This document shows positions 42,672 to 51,389 of a stretch of DNA of 64,000 nucleotides, in pieces. How positions within the stretch are numbered: position 1 is the first letter of the stretch; each line of letters opens with the position of its first letter. This DNA is from UBA1573 sp034005165. Lineage in GTDB: Bacteria > Pseudomonadota > Alphaproteobacteria > Micavibrionales > Micavibrionaceae. A program made the position numbers and the translations under genes. Below the pieces are notes generated by a model. That model worked only from the letters and a program-made list of their open reading frames with translations. It was not told the origin of the DNA and ran no database searches. The stretch spans positions 1 through 64,000 of the forward strand of contig JAVEVE010000006.1 in assembly GCA_034005165.1 (NCBI GenBank), in the 5' to 3' direction.

Positions 42672-42702
42672 TGGGATAGCATGGGAATTCATGGGAAGTC
42701 AA
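42672..42702 (-). promoter_or_regulatory. mraZ operon promoter with MraZ-type operator repeats
   Basis: On the plus strand TGGGA occurs at 42672, 42682 and 42692, exactly ten bases apart, with a fourth at 42651. TGGGN repeats separated by five bases are the described E. coli MraZ operator. On the minus strand TTGACT (42702-42697) is a good -35 box and a CTATCC-like -10 lies 17 bases on, so the repeats fall inside the promoter. Here the repeats lie on the strand opposite to mraZ; I do not recall whether that differs from E. coli. Confidence 0.65.
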
Positions 42703-42743
42703 ACAAATCAGCGGTTTTTCCACCAAATAGCTGGGGAAAATCC

Positions 42744-42752
42744 TGTGGATAA
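42744..42752 (-). promoter_or_regulatory. Perfect DnaA box upstream of the mraZ operon
   Basis: TTATCCACA on the minus strand matches the consensus DnaA box exactly. It lies about 40 bases upstream of the predicted -35 of the mraZ promoter and just past the rnpB terminator. A single box may be a chance match. Confidence 0.4.
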
Positions 42753-42763
42753 ATCTGTGCAAA

Positions 42764-42777
42764 AAGGCAGGACTGCC
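42764..42777 (-). terminator. Probable rnpB terminator
   Basis: On the minus strand a short GGCAGTCCTGCC hairpin is followed by five T residues, about 45 bases beyond the 3' end of RNase P RNA. The stem is short, so the strength is uncertain. Confidence 0.5.
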
Positions 42778-42819
42778 CCGTGACAAACCTGCTAAAAGGA
42801 AAATTTTTTATGAAAATAT

Positions 42820-43188
42820 GCCAGCCGGTCTATAAGCCGGATTCTGTACTCCGAAGAGCGAGAACCATTCATCTGGGATTTGCGTTACCACAAACCTCTA
42901 GCAACCTACCCGGGCAACGATCCGGAAACGGATCATTTGTCGCCCCTATTTGGTCTTGCTTCCGGTGGGGTTTGCCGTGCCTGTCCATCACTGGACGAGC
43001 GGTGCGCTCTTACCACACCGTTTCACCCTTACCTGATCCTGTTATCCTTTTTCAAGGCAGGCCATCGGCGGTTTACTCTCTGTTGCACTTTCCGTCAGGT
43101 CACCCTGCCCGGTCGTTAACCGGCACCGTGTTTCCGTGAAGTCCGGACTTTCCTCCCGCATGTGCAGGCGGTCCTCCGACCAGCTGGC
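42820..43188 (-). ncRNA. rnpB: RNase P RNA (class A)
   Basis: The catalytic RNA that trims the 5' ends of pre-tRNAs. The two ends form helix P1 as 11 pairs (GCCAGCTGGTC at the 5' end with GACCGGCTGGC at the 3' end). Universal signature sequences are present: GGAGGAAAGTCCGGACTTC near the 5' end and ACAGAATCCGGCTTATAG near the 3' end, which form the P4 core. GGGTGAAACGGTG and AAGAGCGCACCG lie in the middle. The length of about 370 bases fits a bacterial type A RNA. The 5' end agrees with the promoter-derived start. Confidence 0.95.
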
Positions 43189-43194
43189 GGAGGG

Positions 43195-43224
43195 ACTATA
43201 ACCACTAATTCAGCTGCTCGTCAA
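43195..43224 (-). promoter_or_regulatory. Strong sigma-70 promoter of rnpB
   Basis: TTGACG (43224-43219) and TATAGT (43200-43195) are separated by 18 bases. The expected start about seven bases on, at 43188, is exactly the first base of helix P1 of RNase P RNA. Confidence 0.8.
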
Positions 43225-43250
43225 ATCGGAAACATTTAGACATTAGAAGT

Positions 43251-43982
43251 TTAAGGCGAACCACTTTCATCCACCTGCCCCAAAAGAGACAACAGGGCCA
43301 TACAGGTCTCCTCATCCAGCACCGGACAACCAAACGATTTCGGGACGTAATGACGGCGGAATTCTTGCAACAAGACATCCATTGGGACATCGTCAGAATA
43401 TCCGAATTTTATCATACCTTCATAGAATTTGGTGGGGTGGTCCAGAAAATCCTGCGGCGAGTACTCCTCGTTACAGGCAATTTGCGGCATGAGTCCTATT
43501 CCGTTTATTTCCAGCTTTCTCCACGGGAATTTTTCTCCCGGGTCTTTTTTCCGGCCCGGAGCAATATCCGAATGCCCTAATATATTTCTATCAGGGATAG
43601 CCCATCTGGTTCTGATATCAGCAATCAAGCCAATCAGCGTATCAATCTGCACCGGAAGAAATTCTTCAAAATTATATTCATGACCCGAATTCCAAATTTC
43701 AATCCCTATAGATGCGGAGTTCATGTCACAAATATTCTTCCATCTTGACACGCCTGCATGCCATGCACGCTTATCCTCTTCGACAAATTTATAGATTTCC
43801 CCTTCCTCTCCAATCATATAATGCGGGGAAATACGCCCAACTCCATCTTGCGGGGCGACCTCGAGAAAGCGCTCCTTGGCATCTTCTGCGGTTTTTGTCC
43901 CTGTATAATGGATGATGATATATTCGACAGACATGCCGCTTTGCCGTTCATTCCAGTTCAATGATGGCACCTCAAAAATCAT
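43251..43982 (-). CDS. N-acetylmuramoyl-L-alanine amidase (AmiD/AmpD type) with peptidoglycan-binding tail
   Basis: Zinc amidase that cuts the bond between MurNAc and L-Ala. The Amidase_2 fold has zinc ligands in IIIHYTGT and in LGHSDIAPGRKKDPG; HYMIGEEGEIYKFVEEDKRAWHAG is also typical. Residues after about 165 form a helical peptidoglycan-binding-like domain (EEYSPQDFLDHP to the C-terminus). ATG 43982 with AAGGAG upstream is preferred to an ATG seven codons earlier. No signal peptide is visible, so like AmpD it may act on cytoplasmic recycling products, although the binding domain is more like the envelope enzyme AmiD. Confidence 0.88.
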   Translation of the reverse strand: MIFEVPSLNWNERQSGMSVEYIIIHYTGTKTAEDAKERFLEVAPQDGVGRISPHYMIGEEGEIYKFVEEDKRAWHAGVSRWKNICDMNSASIGIEIWNSGHEYNFEEFLPVQIDTLIGLIADIRTRWAIPDRNILGHSDIAPGRKKDPGEKFPWRKLEINGIGLMPQIACNEEYSPQDFLDHPTKFYEGMIKFGYSDDVPMDVLLQEFRRHYVPKSFGCPVLDEETCMALLSLLGQVDESGSP

Positions 43983-44135
43983 ACCCAACTCCTTGCCTCC
44001 CATTTCGTTTTAACCTCTCGTTAACACTCAGGGGCATTTTTTTCAGTTTATCGCATTCCAAACAAAGAACCTATCCTTAAGTAACCTGTTATTAAATAAA
44101 ATGTTCTCTAATGAAGGTTGAACCCTGAGGAGATC

Positions 44136-45491
44136 ATGGATTCATTCAAGAATTTTTTTGCAGTTATATTCAAAGGGGATTCTAGCGAGAATTACCCGCT
44201 ACTTCTGACGTTTGCATATGTCTTTGCATTGTCAATGATTGCTATTTTTACATTTGTTTCGCACTCCATTACAAACTATATCAGTGATACACAGCTCGAG
44301 CGCGCAGAGATTACATACCAATTAAGGTCCCAAAGCATCCTCGTCATGGAAATCTCGAGATATGCCAGCGATTACTATAATGACTCTATGAGGTATGATT
44401 ACATCTTCATGAAACAATCTATCGAGAAACTTGAAAGCTCCTACGACGAAGTTGTTTCGTATATCAATACTCCTGACGGATTTGATGTTGGCTACGCCAA
44501 GGAAACACTGGGAAGGTATTATTTCAAAGAAGGTTTTTCGATTTCTGAAAAAATGTCTTTATACATTAAATTCTCGAAAGAATTTTCCAGCTTTAGCGAA
44601 ACCAGCTCTTCTCATGAACGGCAACGCGTTCTTGCTCAACTTAATGGCGGTCAGGATCGCCTTCTTATAGAACTTTTGAATGCAGCGCAGGCTGATTTTC
44701 AAAAGGAGACGATTGATGAAATTCAGTCTATTATGAACATCCAGCTCTATATGTCCGGAGGAATTATCTTCGTCATTCTTCTTGAGGCCTTGTTTATTTT
44801 CCGCCCTATTATCAAGAAGCTTGATGAGTATCATGTCACAATCATTTCACAAGCTATGGAAGATACTTTGACGGGGCTGAATAACAGGCGAGCATTTTAC
44901 AAGCAGTCAGAAGCCTTCTTTGAAAAGGCTCAGGCTGAAAATAAGCCTTTTACTGTTGTATTATGCGACCTTGATAAATTCAAATCCGTAAATGATACTT
45001 ATGGGCATGAAGTCGGCGATGAGGTTTTGAAACATTTCGCAAAGACCCTAAAATCTGCCCTGCGCCCCTTTGATATTGTGGCTCGCCTTGGTGGAGAAGA
45101 GTTTGCAATTATTCTCGGAAACACATCCCCGAAAGCCGCATCACACATTCTGGATCGCTTGCTGGAAATTGTAAGAAACAATACCTGCTCTTATACGCTG
45201 AATGACGGCACACAAGGCTCTTTGAAGTACACAACGAGTGTCGGATATTTTGTTTGCCATCCTCAGAAGATGCTGGATCTCGACACATATTTACGTTATG
45301 CGGATTTGGCGCTTTATGAAGCTAAAGAAGGCGGACGTGACAGGCATGTCCGCTACACCCCAACACCCAAGCATGACGAAAAAGATGGATCAACAACAGA
45401 AGAAAACTGTACACCTGCAGACACATCAGGTGAGGAGAACAAAGTCCGTTTTTCTACGCGCGCAAGCGATCAGGCTAAACAGCCCGCCTAA
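44136..45491 (+). CDS. Membrane-bound diguanylate cyclase (GGDEF)
   Basis: Makes cyclic di-GMP from two GTP. There are two membrane helices (about 21-44 and 206-222) with a roughly 160-residue helical extracytoplasmic sensor between them, not recognised as a named domain. The C-terminal GGDEF domain begins DTLTGLNNRRAF and carries the intact active site GGEEF at about 319-323. The inhibitory I-site RxxD (RPFD) lies exactly five residues before it, so product feedback is likely. ATG 44136 follows AGGAG. The last 50 residues are a disordered charged tail. It stands alone, divergent from the amidase. Confidence 0.92.
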   Translation: MDSFKNFFAVIFKGDSSENYPLLLTFAYVFALSMIAIFTFVSHSITNYISDTQLERAEITYQLRSQSILVMEISRYASDYYNDSMRYDYIFMKQSIEKLESSYDEVVSYINTPDGFDVGYAKETLGRYYFKEGFSISEKMSLYIKFSKEFSSFSETSSSHERQRVLAQLNGGQDRLLIELLNAAQADFQKETIDEIQSIMNIQLYMSGGIIFVILLEALFIFRPIIKKLDEYHVTIISQAMEDTLTGLNNRRAFYKQSEAFFEKAQAENKPFTVVLCDLDKFKSVNDTYGHEVGDEVLKHFAKTLKSALRPFDIVARLGGEEFAIILGNTSPKAASHILDRLLEIVRNNTCSYTLNDGTQGSLKYTTSVGYFVCHPQKMLDLDTYLRYADLALYEAKEGGRDRHVRYTPTPKHDEKDGSTTEENCTPADTSGEENKVRFSTRASDQAKQPA

Positions 45492-45533
45492 AGCTACTCA
45501 AACACATGACTTCCAATATTTTTATAGGGAGGA

Positions 45534-46160
45534 CTAAGCAGCCCACTTAGGCGCAAATCCCATCATACCAATCCCCATAGCCATTTGTGGCGGCCGGATC
45601 TTATATGTAATGCCCGCATTGTGAAGCGGTGACTTGAATGGAGAAACCATCGCTCCAAACAACTCGTTTAGAACAGATGAACCACCCACTTTTACAGATT
45701 TTGAATCATAATAATGAGGAATATTCGCAGCCGGACGCGTCATCATGGAGGCATCCAGTCTGAAGGCAGTTTTGGGCAAGTTATGCTGGTCCTGCCCCCA
45801 GCTCTGGTAGAGATTGCGGGTCTGTTCCAGACCCCACCTGCCTTGGCGACAAACAGAGTCTGCCGCATCGCGGAAAATTTTGTCTTTGCCGCCCATCGCC
45901 ATCACAGACGGTATTTTCATTTGTGGGGCAGTATATTTCATTGCAGGCTTCGCCACTTCGATAGAATGCGTTGTAACGTCTTGGGCATTCTTAACTATAG
46001 CCAATGCAGATAGTCTTTTTGAAGAGAACAGCATATCATTTGCTACAACAGTGTTACGAGCGGTGACAAAGGAGCTTGCCAAAGCAGCATCTGACGGTGC
46101 AGTTCCGGTCCAGACCGTTCGCAACTCAGGAAGATGTTTGTTTGGTTTCGACAGACTCAT
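45534..46160 (-). CDS. Unknown 208-residue protein
   Basis: Unrecognised. The sequence is rich in Ala, Met, Pro and Lys with little predicted regular structure: PAMKYTAPQMKIPSVMAMGG in the middle and PPQMAMGIGMMGFAPKWAA at the end. There is no signal peptide. Start ATG 46160 has AGGAAA upstream, supporting expression. It converges with the cyclase gene and lies downstream of a terminator that ends the next small gene, so it forms a separate unit. Confidence 0.5.
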   Translation of the reverse strand: MSLSKPNKHLPELRTVWTGTAPSDAALASSFVTARNTVVANDMLFSSKRLSALAIVKNAQDVTTHSIEVAKPAMKYTAPQMKIPSVMAMGGKDKIFRDAADSVCRQGRWGLEQTRNLYQSWGQDQHNLPKTAFRLDASMMTRPAANIPHYYDSKSVKVGGSSVLNELFGAMVSPFKSPLHNAGITYKIRPPQMAMGIGMMGFAPKWAA

Positions 46161-46210
46161 ATCTATTTCCTATCTAAAAAATATATATACCTATATATCT
46201 CTATGCAAGT

Positions 46211-46242
46211 AAAAAAGGACGACCAATATAAATTGGCCGCCC
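46211..46242 (-). terminator. Terminator after the small gene at 46293
   Basis: On the minus strand GGGCGGCCAAT pairs with ATTGGTCGTCC (two G-U pairs) around a four-base loop and is followed by a run of T residues (46216-46211). Confidence 0.75.
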
Positions 46243-46292
46243 TAGCTTGCTCTCTTGAAGAAAAACTATAATATTCAATTTCTTACGGATAT

Positions 46293-46592
46293 TTACCTTA
46301 ATTCCGGTTTTGGTTGCGGAAGAGGTGCTCTCCGAACTCCAGCCATCATGGCAAACAAGGAGCTCAACCTTTTCCCTTTATAAGGGACTTTCATGACAGC
46401 CATCGCCGCCATCAGTTTATGAACCCATAACTTACACAGTGTCGCGCCGGAAAATGTACCCGCAATCACCCATTCCACCCCCCTAAAGGCAGATCTCAGG
46501 GATGGGGTTTGGGCATAGTGAGCGTTCCTAAACGCATTACCTGCGACAGTTTTTGGACCTAACTTTCTATATATTTTATTTGGTTTTTTCAT
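46293..46592 (-). CDS. Unknown small basic protein
   Basis: A protein of 99 residues if ATG 46592 is used, the first codon with any upstream purine-rich site; the open frame extends 22 codons further but without support. The N-terminus (MKKPNKIYRKLGPK) is very basic. A middle segment SGATLCKLWVHKLMAAMAVM may be a short amphipathic or membrane-associated helix, and the C-terminus is Pro/Arg-rich. No family recognised. It lies between gcvPB and a clear terminator, so it may be the last gene of that transcript. Confidence 0.45.
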   Translation of the reverse strand: MKKPNKIYRKLGPKTVAGNAFRNAHYAQTPSLRSAFRGVEWVIAGTFSGATLCKLWVHKLMAAMAVMKVPYKGKRLSSLFAMMAGVRRAPLPQPKPELR

Positions 46593-46702
46593 ACTCGAAT
46601 CATACCATTTCGAAGCCTGACTTTGCAAATTCCGAAACGGGAAAATCAGCACTATCAAACTGATTTTATTTAATAAAAAAATTTAAAAACAATTCTTATA
46701 AT

Positions 46703-48178
46703 TTAATACCCACCCCTTAACACAGGCTGCCTCGCAGCCTTAACTTCATCTAATCTGCGCCTTGGGGTTGTTTTCGGATTCTGATGAATTTCTTCTGCTT
46801 TTCCGCTGCGGCTGTCCTCAGCTATTCCCCTCATCACATCCACAAAGATATCAATCGCCTCTTTGCTTTCCGTCTCTGTCGGTTCAATCAGCATTGCTCC
46901 CTGAACAACAAGAGGAAAGTATACGGTCATAGGATGGATACCGTTTTCAACCAAAGTCTTTGCAATATCCAATGTGGTAACTCCCTGCTCTTTCTGGATT
47001 TTGTCCGTCAGAAGGCATTCATGCATACATGTTTTGTCCCCGAACGGGGCATGGTAGGAGCCTTTTAGCTTCGCCAGAATATAATTTGCGCTGAGAACAG
47101 CGTCTTCCGAGACTTGCTTTAGTCCGTTCTTACCATGGGACATCATATAAGTGAGAGCACGAACAAACATTCCGAACTGCCCCTGATACCCTTTGAGACG
47201 TCCGAAGGATGATGGTCGATTTTCCGTTGTTTCCAGCCTATAGCCCTGCCCGTTTTTTACTACACATGGAACTGGCAAGTAGTCTTTTAAACTTTCCGCG
47301 ACACATATCGGTCCCGACCCAGGGCCACCGCCCCCATGAGGTGTCGAGAATGTCTTGTGCAAATTGATATGCATGACATCAACTCCGAAATCAGCAGGGC
47401 GCACTTTCCCGACCAGCGCGTTAAAATTAGCTCCGTCACAATAGAAATACCCACCAGCTTCGTGGAGCAGTTTGGCACATTCAGCAATTTCAGATTCAAA
47501 CAACCCGCAAGTATTCGGATTGGTTACCATCATCCCTGCAACATCTTTTCCGTCCCCGAGGGCCTGCTTAAAATTCTCGACCGTGACACATCCTGTTTCC
47601 TTGGTGGGGATAACTCGCAACTCGTAGCCGCACATGGCTGCAGTCGCAGGGTTTGTCCCGTGTGCAGAGTCAGGGCAGAGAATAATTTTTCTATGGGATT
47701 GACCGTTCAATTCGTGAGCGCGACGGATTGTCATTAACCCCGCCAGCTCACCATGAGCTCCCGCAGCAGGCGAGAGACATACACCGCGTAAACCTGTAAG
47801 TTCGCCTAACCAATTTTGTAATTCATACATCAACTCCAATGCCCCTTGGGCTGTTTCAGCAGGCTGCATCGGATGAATATTCGCAAATCCGTTAAGACGT
47901 GCGGTCTTTTCATTCAAACGTGGGTTATGCTTCATCGTACAACTGCCCAGAGGGAAGAAACCGTGATCTATAGAGAAATTCTTGGTCGACAGGCGAACAA
48001 AATGCTTGACGATTTGAGGCTCTTTCAATTTTGGCCATCCAATTTCGGCCCTGACAGGAATCCCCGTCTTTGTACCAAGTCCTTTTAAAGACGAAAGATC
48101 AACGCCACATCCGTCTGATGCGCGATGCTCCCACAAAAGAGGCTCTTCGTAATCGAGGGCATAAGATTTATTTGTCAT
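46703..48178 (-). CDS. gcvPB: Glycine dehydrogenase (decarboxylating) subunit 2
   Basis: Catalytic PLP-binding half of the split P-protein, which decarboxylates glycine and passes the aminomethyl group to lipoyl-GcvH. The PLP lysine is Lys275 in INLHKTFSTPHGGGGPG; CPDSAHGTNPATA and YFYCDGANFNALVG are further active-site blocks. 491 residues is the usual length for the split form. Its start overlaps an unrelated secreted-protein gene by four bases, and two such genes separate it from gcvPA, which is unusual. Confidence 0.96.
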   Translation of the reverse strand: MTNKSYALDYEEPLLWEHRASDGCGVDLSSLKGLGTKTGIPVRAEIGWPKLKEPQIVKHFVRLSTKNFSIDHGFFPLGSCTMKHNPRLNEKTARLNGFANIHPMQPAETAQGALELMYELQNWLGELTGLRGVCLSPAAGAHGELAGLMTIRRAHELNGQSHRKIILCPDSAHGTNPATAAMCGYELRVIPTKETGCVTVENFKQALGDGKDVAGMMVTNPNTCGLFESEIAECAKLLHEAGGYFYCDGANFNALVGKVRPADFGVDVMHINLHKTFSTPHGGGGPGSGPICVAESLKDYLPVPCVVKNGQGYRLETTENRPSSFGRLKGYQGQFGMFVRALTYMMSHGKNGLKQVSEDAVLSANYILAKLKGSYHAPFGDKTCMHECLLTDKIQKEQGVTTLDIAKTLVENGIHPMTVYFPLVVQGAMLIEPTETESKEAIDIFVDVMRGIAEDSRSGKAEEIHQNPKTTPRRRLDEVKAARQPVLRGGY

Positions 48179-48951
48179 GGGTTACTTCCTTTTCCGTTTC
48201 CAACGCATTGCGCGAAAAATTCGTCCATAAATTTTTTAAATTCATCCGGCTCCAGTACCGCTTTATTTTTTCTCTGGCTTGCGACAATAGAGTTAAAACA
48301 TTTCTGATACGTGTAACTATTAACCCATTCACTCTCTTCCGTTGACATATCAGCCAATTCAACAGAAACAAGGGCATCATCCTTCTCGGTAACTTTTGCT
48401 ACACAGCTTGAAGCAGATCCCTCCAAGTCCCTATAGGGCTCTATGCCCCTATCTTCTCCGTAGGCAATGTAAGGAAAATCGGAAGGCGTTGCCCATCTCG
48501 TCGCCAGCGCTTTTCCATCATCATCCAGTTTTAGAGATATCAATCCCCCGTTACAGCGGTCTCCACCAGGAATGCGTTCTTTTACCTTCAATATGCCCTC
48601 ATCCGTTGTGACAAGCATTCCTGAAGAAAAGTGCCCGGCCCCTCCGCCATTCCAGATATAAGTCACCAGGTAGTCATTTCCCTTTACATCATTTATAGCA
48701 TAGAGATCGTAACCACCTTCAGCATATTCGATTGCGAAGCGGTGGTTATCTTCTTTCTTGATATTCTCTACGTTTGCCGAACACTCACTTAGATTTATTT
48801 CTGAAGGGCCGTTTCCTTCAGCAGGATCAAGAGCAGAGAAGCATGCAGGAGAAACCGGCATCCCGTTCCAGAGCATCTCAAGACCTAAAGTTTTTGCGTG
48901 AGATGAAAATGAAACAAATGCCAGACATGTTGAAAGGTATAAAAATCTCAT
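48175..48951 (-). CDS. Secreted protein of unknown function inside the gcv operon
   Basis: The product has about 258 residues with a signal peptide (MRFLYLSTCLAFVSFSSHA, cleaved before KT). The mature part is acidic and beta-rich by eye, with YLVTYIWNGGGAGHFSSGML and GGDRCNGGLISLKLDDDGK; several cysteines could form disulfides in the periplasm. I do not recognise the family. ATG 48951 is used in place of a TTG two codons earlier. It lies two bases after the hydrolase gene and overlaps gcvPB, so it is firmly in the operon even though no metabolic link is apparent. Confidence 0.65.
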   Translation of the reverse strand: MRFLYLSTCLAFVSFSSHAKTLGLEMLWNGMPVSPACFSALDPAEGNGPSEINLSECSANVENIKKEDNHRFAIEYAEGGYDLYAINDVKGNDYLVTYIWNGGGAGHFSSGMLVTTDEGILKVKERIPGGDRCNGGLISLKLDDDGKALATRWATPSDFPYIAYGEDRGIEPYRDLEGSASSCVAKVTEKDDALVSVELADMSTEESEWVNSYTYQKCFNSIVASQRKNKAVLEPDEFKKFMDEFFAQCVGNGKGSNP

Positions 48952-48953
48952 AT

Positions 48954-49727
48954 TCAAACCCTTTCAAACCACGCATATGTTTTTTGAACTAGATCGTGTG
49001 CTGTTTTCCCGCGACTAAAAATATGATCTGCCCCCTTAATTCTGACTTTCCCTTTTTCACATGTCAGATCATCGAAAAGTAGGTTCGGATCTTCCCCCAA
49101 CCAACTATCTTCCGCGACAACAACAAGTGAGGGAGCTGTAATTTTCTCGGCCATTTCTTTTGCCGCTTCCCGGGTAAGTTTTTTGACTTCTTCAATTGCA
49201 TCAATTCCAACTGCAAATTTAAAACGACCTGTGCGCTCATAATGACGTCCATCATGGGATAATTGTGCATTTATTACCCAGCGGCGGCCAGGCTGATAAG
49301 ATGGATCCCAGAAGCACAACGCATTGGCTTGCGGGTTGGCAAAAACCATCGTTAATCCGCCGTGAGAATGACCAATAACAAAGACCTTCTCATGACTGCC
49401 TCGCACATGACCCAAGACCGTATTTAAGTCTTTTGCATGAATATCCAGTGTTGTTTCATGCAGTCGACGATACCCCGTATCGTCATGGTAATATGCCAGC
49501 CTGTACACATCGTATCCGCGATCATTAAAGTAATCACGCGCGATTTGATGCAAGGCTTCCTCGGGCCTCCCCGTTAATCCATGGCCAATCACGACTGCCT
49601 TTTTCGATGGTTTGTTTCCGGATTTATTGAGCCTGACAAAAATTTTCTTTCCATCAAATGCCGGAATATCAAAATCACTTTCACGCTCGAGACTTGCATC
49701 AATATCTTCGCGAGATATATCTTCCAT
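48954..49727 (-). CDS. Alpha/beta-hydrolase inside the gcv operon
   Basis: Serine hydrolase fold of 257 residues: an oxyanion-type VIGHGLTGRPEE near 46-57, the nucleophile elbow GHSHGG with Ser121, a probable acid at Asp207 (VVAEDSW) and the catalytic His235 (GADHIFS). No signal peptide, so cytoplasmic. The closest type by pattern is the peptidase S9/acyl-hydrolase group, but the substrate is unknown. Its start overlaps the gcvPA stop by one base. A link to glycine metabolism is not evident, so it may only share the promoter. Confidence 0.85.
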   Translation of the reverse strand: MEDISREDIDASLERESDFDIPAFDGKKIFVRLNKSGNKPSKKAVVIGHGLTGRPEEALHQIARDYFNDRGYDVYRLAYYHDDTGYRRLHETTLDIHAKDLNTVLGHVRGSHEKVFVIGHSHGGLTMVFANPQANALCFWDPSYQPGRRWVINAQLSHDGRHYERTGRFKFAVGIDAIEEVKKLTREAAKEMAEKITAPSLVVVAEDSWLGEDPNLLFDDLTCEKGKVRIKGADHIFSRGKTAHDLVQKTYAWFERV

Positions 49728-50980
49728 TACACGACCTCCTCCAAAGCCATGACAAGCGACTTGATATCCGCATCGGTTGTCATTTCGGTCGCGGTTACCA
49801 GCATTCTGTTCCCGTTCAGCGGAAGACCTGGGATAATATTTTTATCCAGCAAATTTTTATGAATGCCCGATACAGGCCCAGAAAGCTCGATGACAAACTC
49901 ATTAAAGAATGTATCATTTTCAATCCGCACCCCTTCTACTGCACCTAAAGCCATAGCCAGAGCACAGGCCCGTTCATGATTGAGAAGAGCAAGTTGCTTT
50001 AACCCCTCCTCACCCAACAATGCGGCATGGACTGTAAAGGCCAACGCGCAGAGACCTTGATTGGTACAGATATTTGATGTCGCCTTTTCACGGCGAATAT
50101 GCTGCTCACGCGTTGACAGGGTTAAGACAAACCCTCGCTTACCTTCTGCATCTGTGGTTGCACCGCACATTCGTCCGGGCATCTGACGTAAATATTCCTG
50201 TTTGCAAGCGAAAAACCCGAGATGCGGCCCGCCGTAGGACATCGGAATGCCAATACTTTGCGCTTCACCACATACAATATCCGCCTCCATTGGTGCAGGC
50301 AGCATACCAAGAGAAACAATCTCAGTTACCACGACGACCAGTTTTGCTCCAATTGCATCACATTTTTTCTTCCACTCTGCGTAGGCGTGCGGCTTACCAA
50401 AGAAGTCAGGAGACTGGATGATAATTGCTGCAACGGCCGTGTCTTTCTGCTTGGTAATGTTTTCTTTTCCGATATAGCTCTCCAAAACCTCGCGATAATG
50501 CGGATGGAGTTCATTTCCTACAATAATCTTTTCCCTGCCCGTCAGGCGCATAGCCATAAGGGCCGCTTCTGCGCAGGACGTCGCCCCGTCATACATAGAT
50601 GCGTTTGCAACATCCATTCCAGTGAGTGTGGCTATGAATGTCTGGAACTCGAAAATGACCTGCAATGTTCCTTGCGCCATTTCCGGCTGGTACGGCGTAT
50701 AAGAAGTCAAGAATTCGGATCTTTGAATAATATAATCCACAGCTGAGGGGATATGATGGCGATATACGCCTGCCCCTAGAAAAAAAGGCCCGTCATTGGC
50801 TGCTCTGTTTTTAGCTGCTAGGGCCGACATAAAGCGCTCGACTTCCATTTCGCCTTGATGATCTGGTAGATCATAGTCATTTCCGGTCGGCAGTTGCTTG
50901 AAAAGCGTATCGACGCTTTGCGCGCCGATTTCTTTTAGCATGTCCTTGCGGTCGTCGTGGGTAAGGGGCAAGTAACGCAT
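49727..50980 (-). CDS. gcvPA: Glycine dehydrogenase (decarboxylating) subunit 1
   Basis: Non-PLP-lysine half of the split P-protein; it pairs with GcvPB. Family blocks include MRYLPLTHDDRKDML at the start, FLGAGVYRHHIPSAVDYI, TSYTPYQPEMAQGTLQVIFEFQT, and MYDGATSCAEAALMA. 417 residues, slightly below the usual length near 445. It begins eight bases after gcvH. Confidence 0.96.
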   Translation of the reverse strand: MRYLPLTHDDRKDMLKEIGAQSVDTLFKQLPTGNDYDLPDHQGEMEVERFMSALAAKNRAANDGPFFLGAGVYRHHIPSAVDYIIQRSEFLTSYTPYQPEMAQGTLQVIFEFQTFIATLTGMDVANASMYDGATSCAEAALMAMRLTGREKIIVGNELHPHYREVLESYIGKENITKQKDTAVAAIIIQSPDFFGKPHAYAEWKKKCDAIGAKLVVVVTEIVSLGMLPAPMEADIVCGEAQSIGIPMSYGGPHLGFFACKQEYLRQMPGRMCGATTDAEGKRGFVLTLSTREQHIRREKATSNICTNQGLCALAFTVHAALLGEEGLKQLALLNHERACALAMALGAVEGVRIENDTFFNEFVIELSGPVSGIHKNLLDKNIIPGLPLNGNRMLVTATEMTTDADIKSLVMALEEVV

Positions 50981-50988
50981 CGTTTTTT

Positions 50989-51360
50989 TTAATCCACTGT
51001 TTTGAGGTAATCTTGGTAGGCAGCTTCATCCATCAGGGAGGCTAATTCATCCGCATTGGTCATTTTAAACTTTGCGATCCATCCGTCCGCTCCGGACTTC
51101 AAATGATCAAAATCGTTCTCCAATGCATCATTTACACGAATTACTTCCCCTGTGACGGGAGTATAAACCTCCGCCGCTGTTTTAACGGACTCAACAACTG
51201 CAAAATTCGATCCTTTTATGTATGTAGCCCCCAATTTAGGCAGCTCGATATAGACAAGATCCCCCAGCGCATGTTGTGCATATTCTGTAATCCCGATAAC
51301 GGCGACATCATCACCTTCCAGTTTGATCCATTCGTGATCTTTCGTGTATTTTGTTGTCAT
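50989..51360 (-). CDS. gcvH: Glycine cleavage system H protein
   Basis: Lipoyl carrier of the aminomethyl intermediate, 123 residues. The lipoylated lysine is Lys60 in FAVVESVKTAAEVYTP. KYTKDHEWIK at the start and GWIAKFKM near the end are typical. It follows gcvT by 29 bases and precedes gcvPA by 8, in standard order. Confidence 0.97.
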   Translation of the reverse strand: MTTKYTKDHEWIKLEGDDVAVIGITEYAQHALGDLVYIELPKLGATYIKGSNFAVVESVKTAAEVYTPVTGEVIRVNDALENDFDHLKSGADGWIAKFKMTNADELASLMDEAAYQDYLKTVD

Positions 51361-51389
51361 GTTTACGTCCTTTATTATTTATGAATGAT

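Noticed and set aside
42780..43139. Plus-strand frame across 42780-43139
   Set aside because: It lies antisense to RNase P RNA, which has clear signature sequences, helix P1 and a matching promoter.
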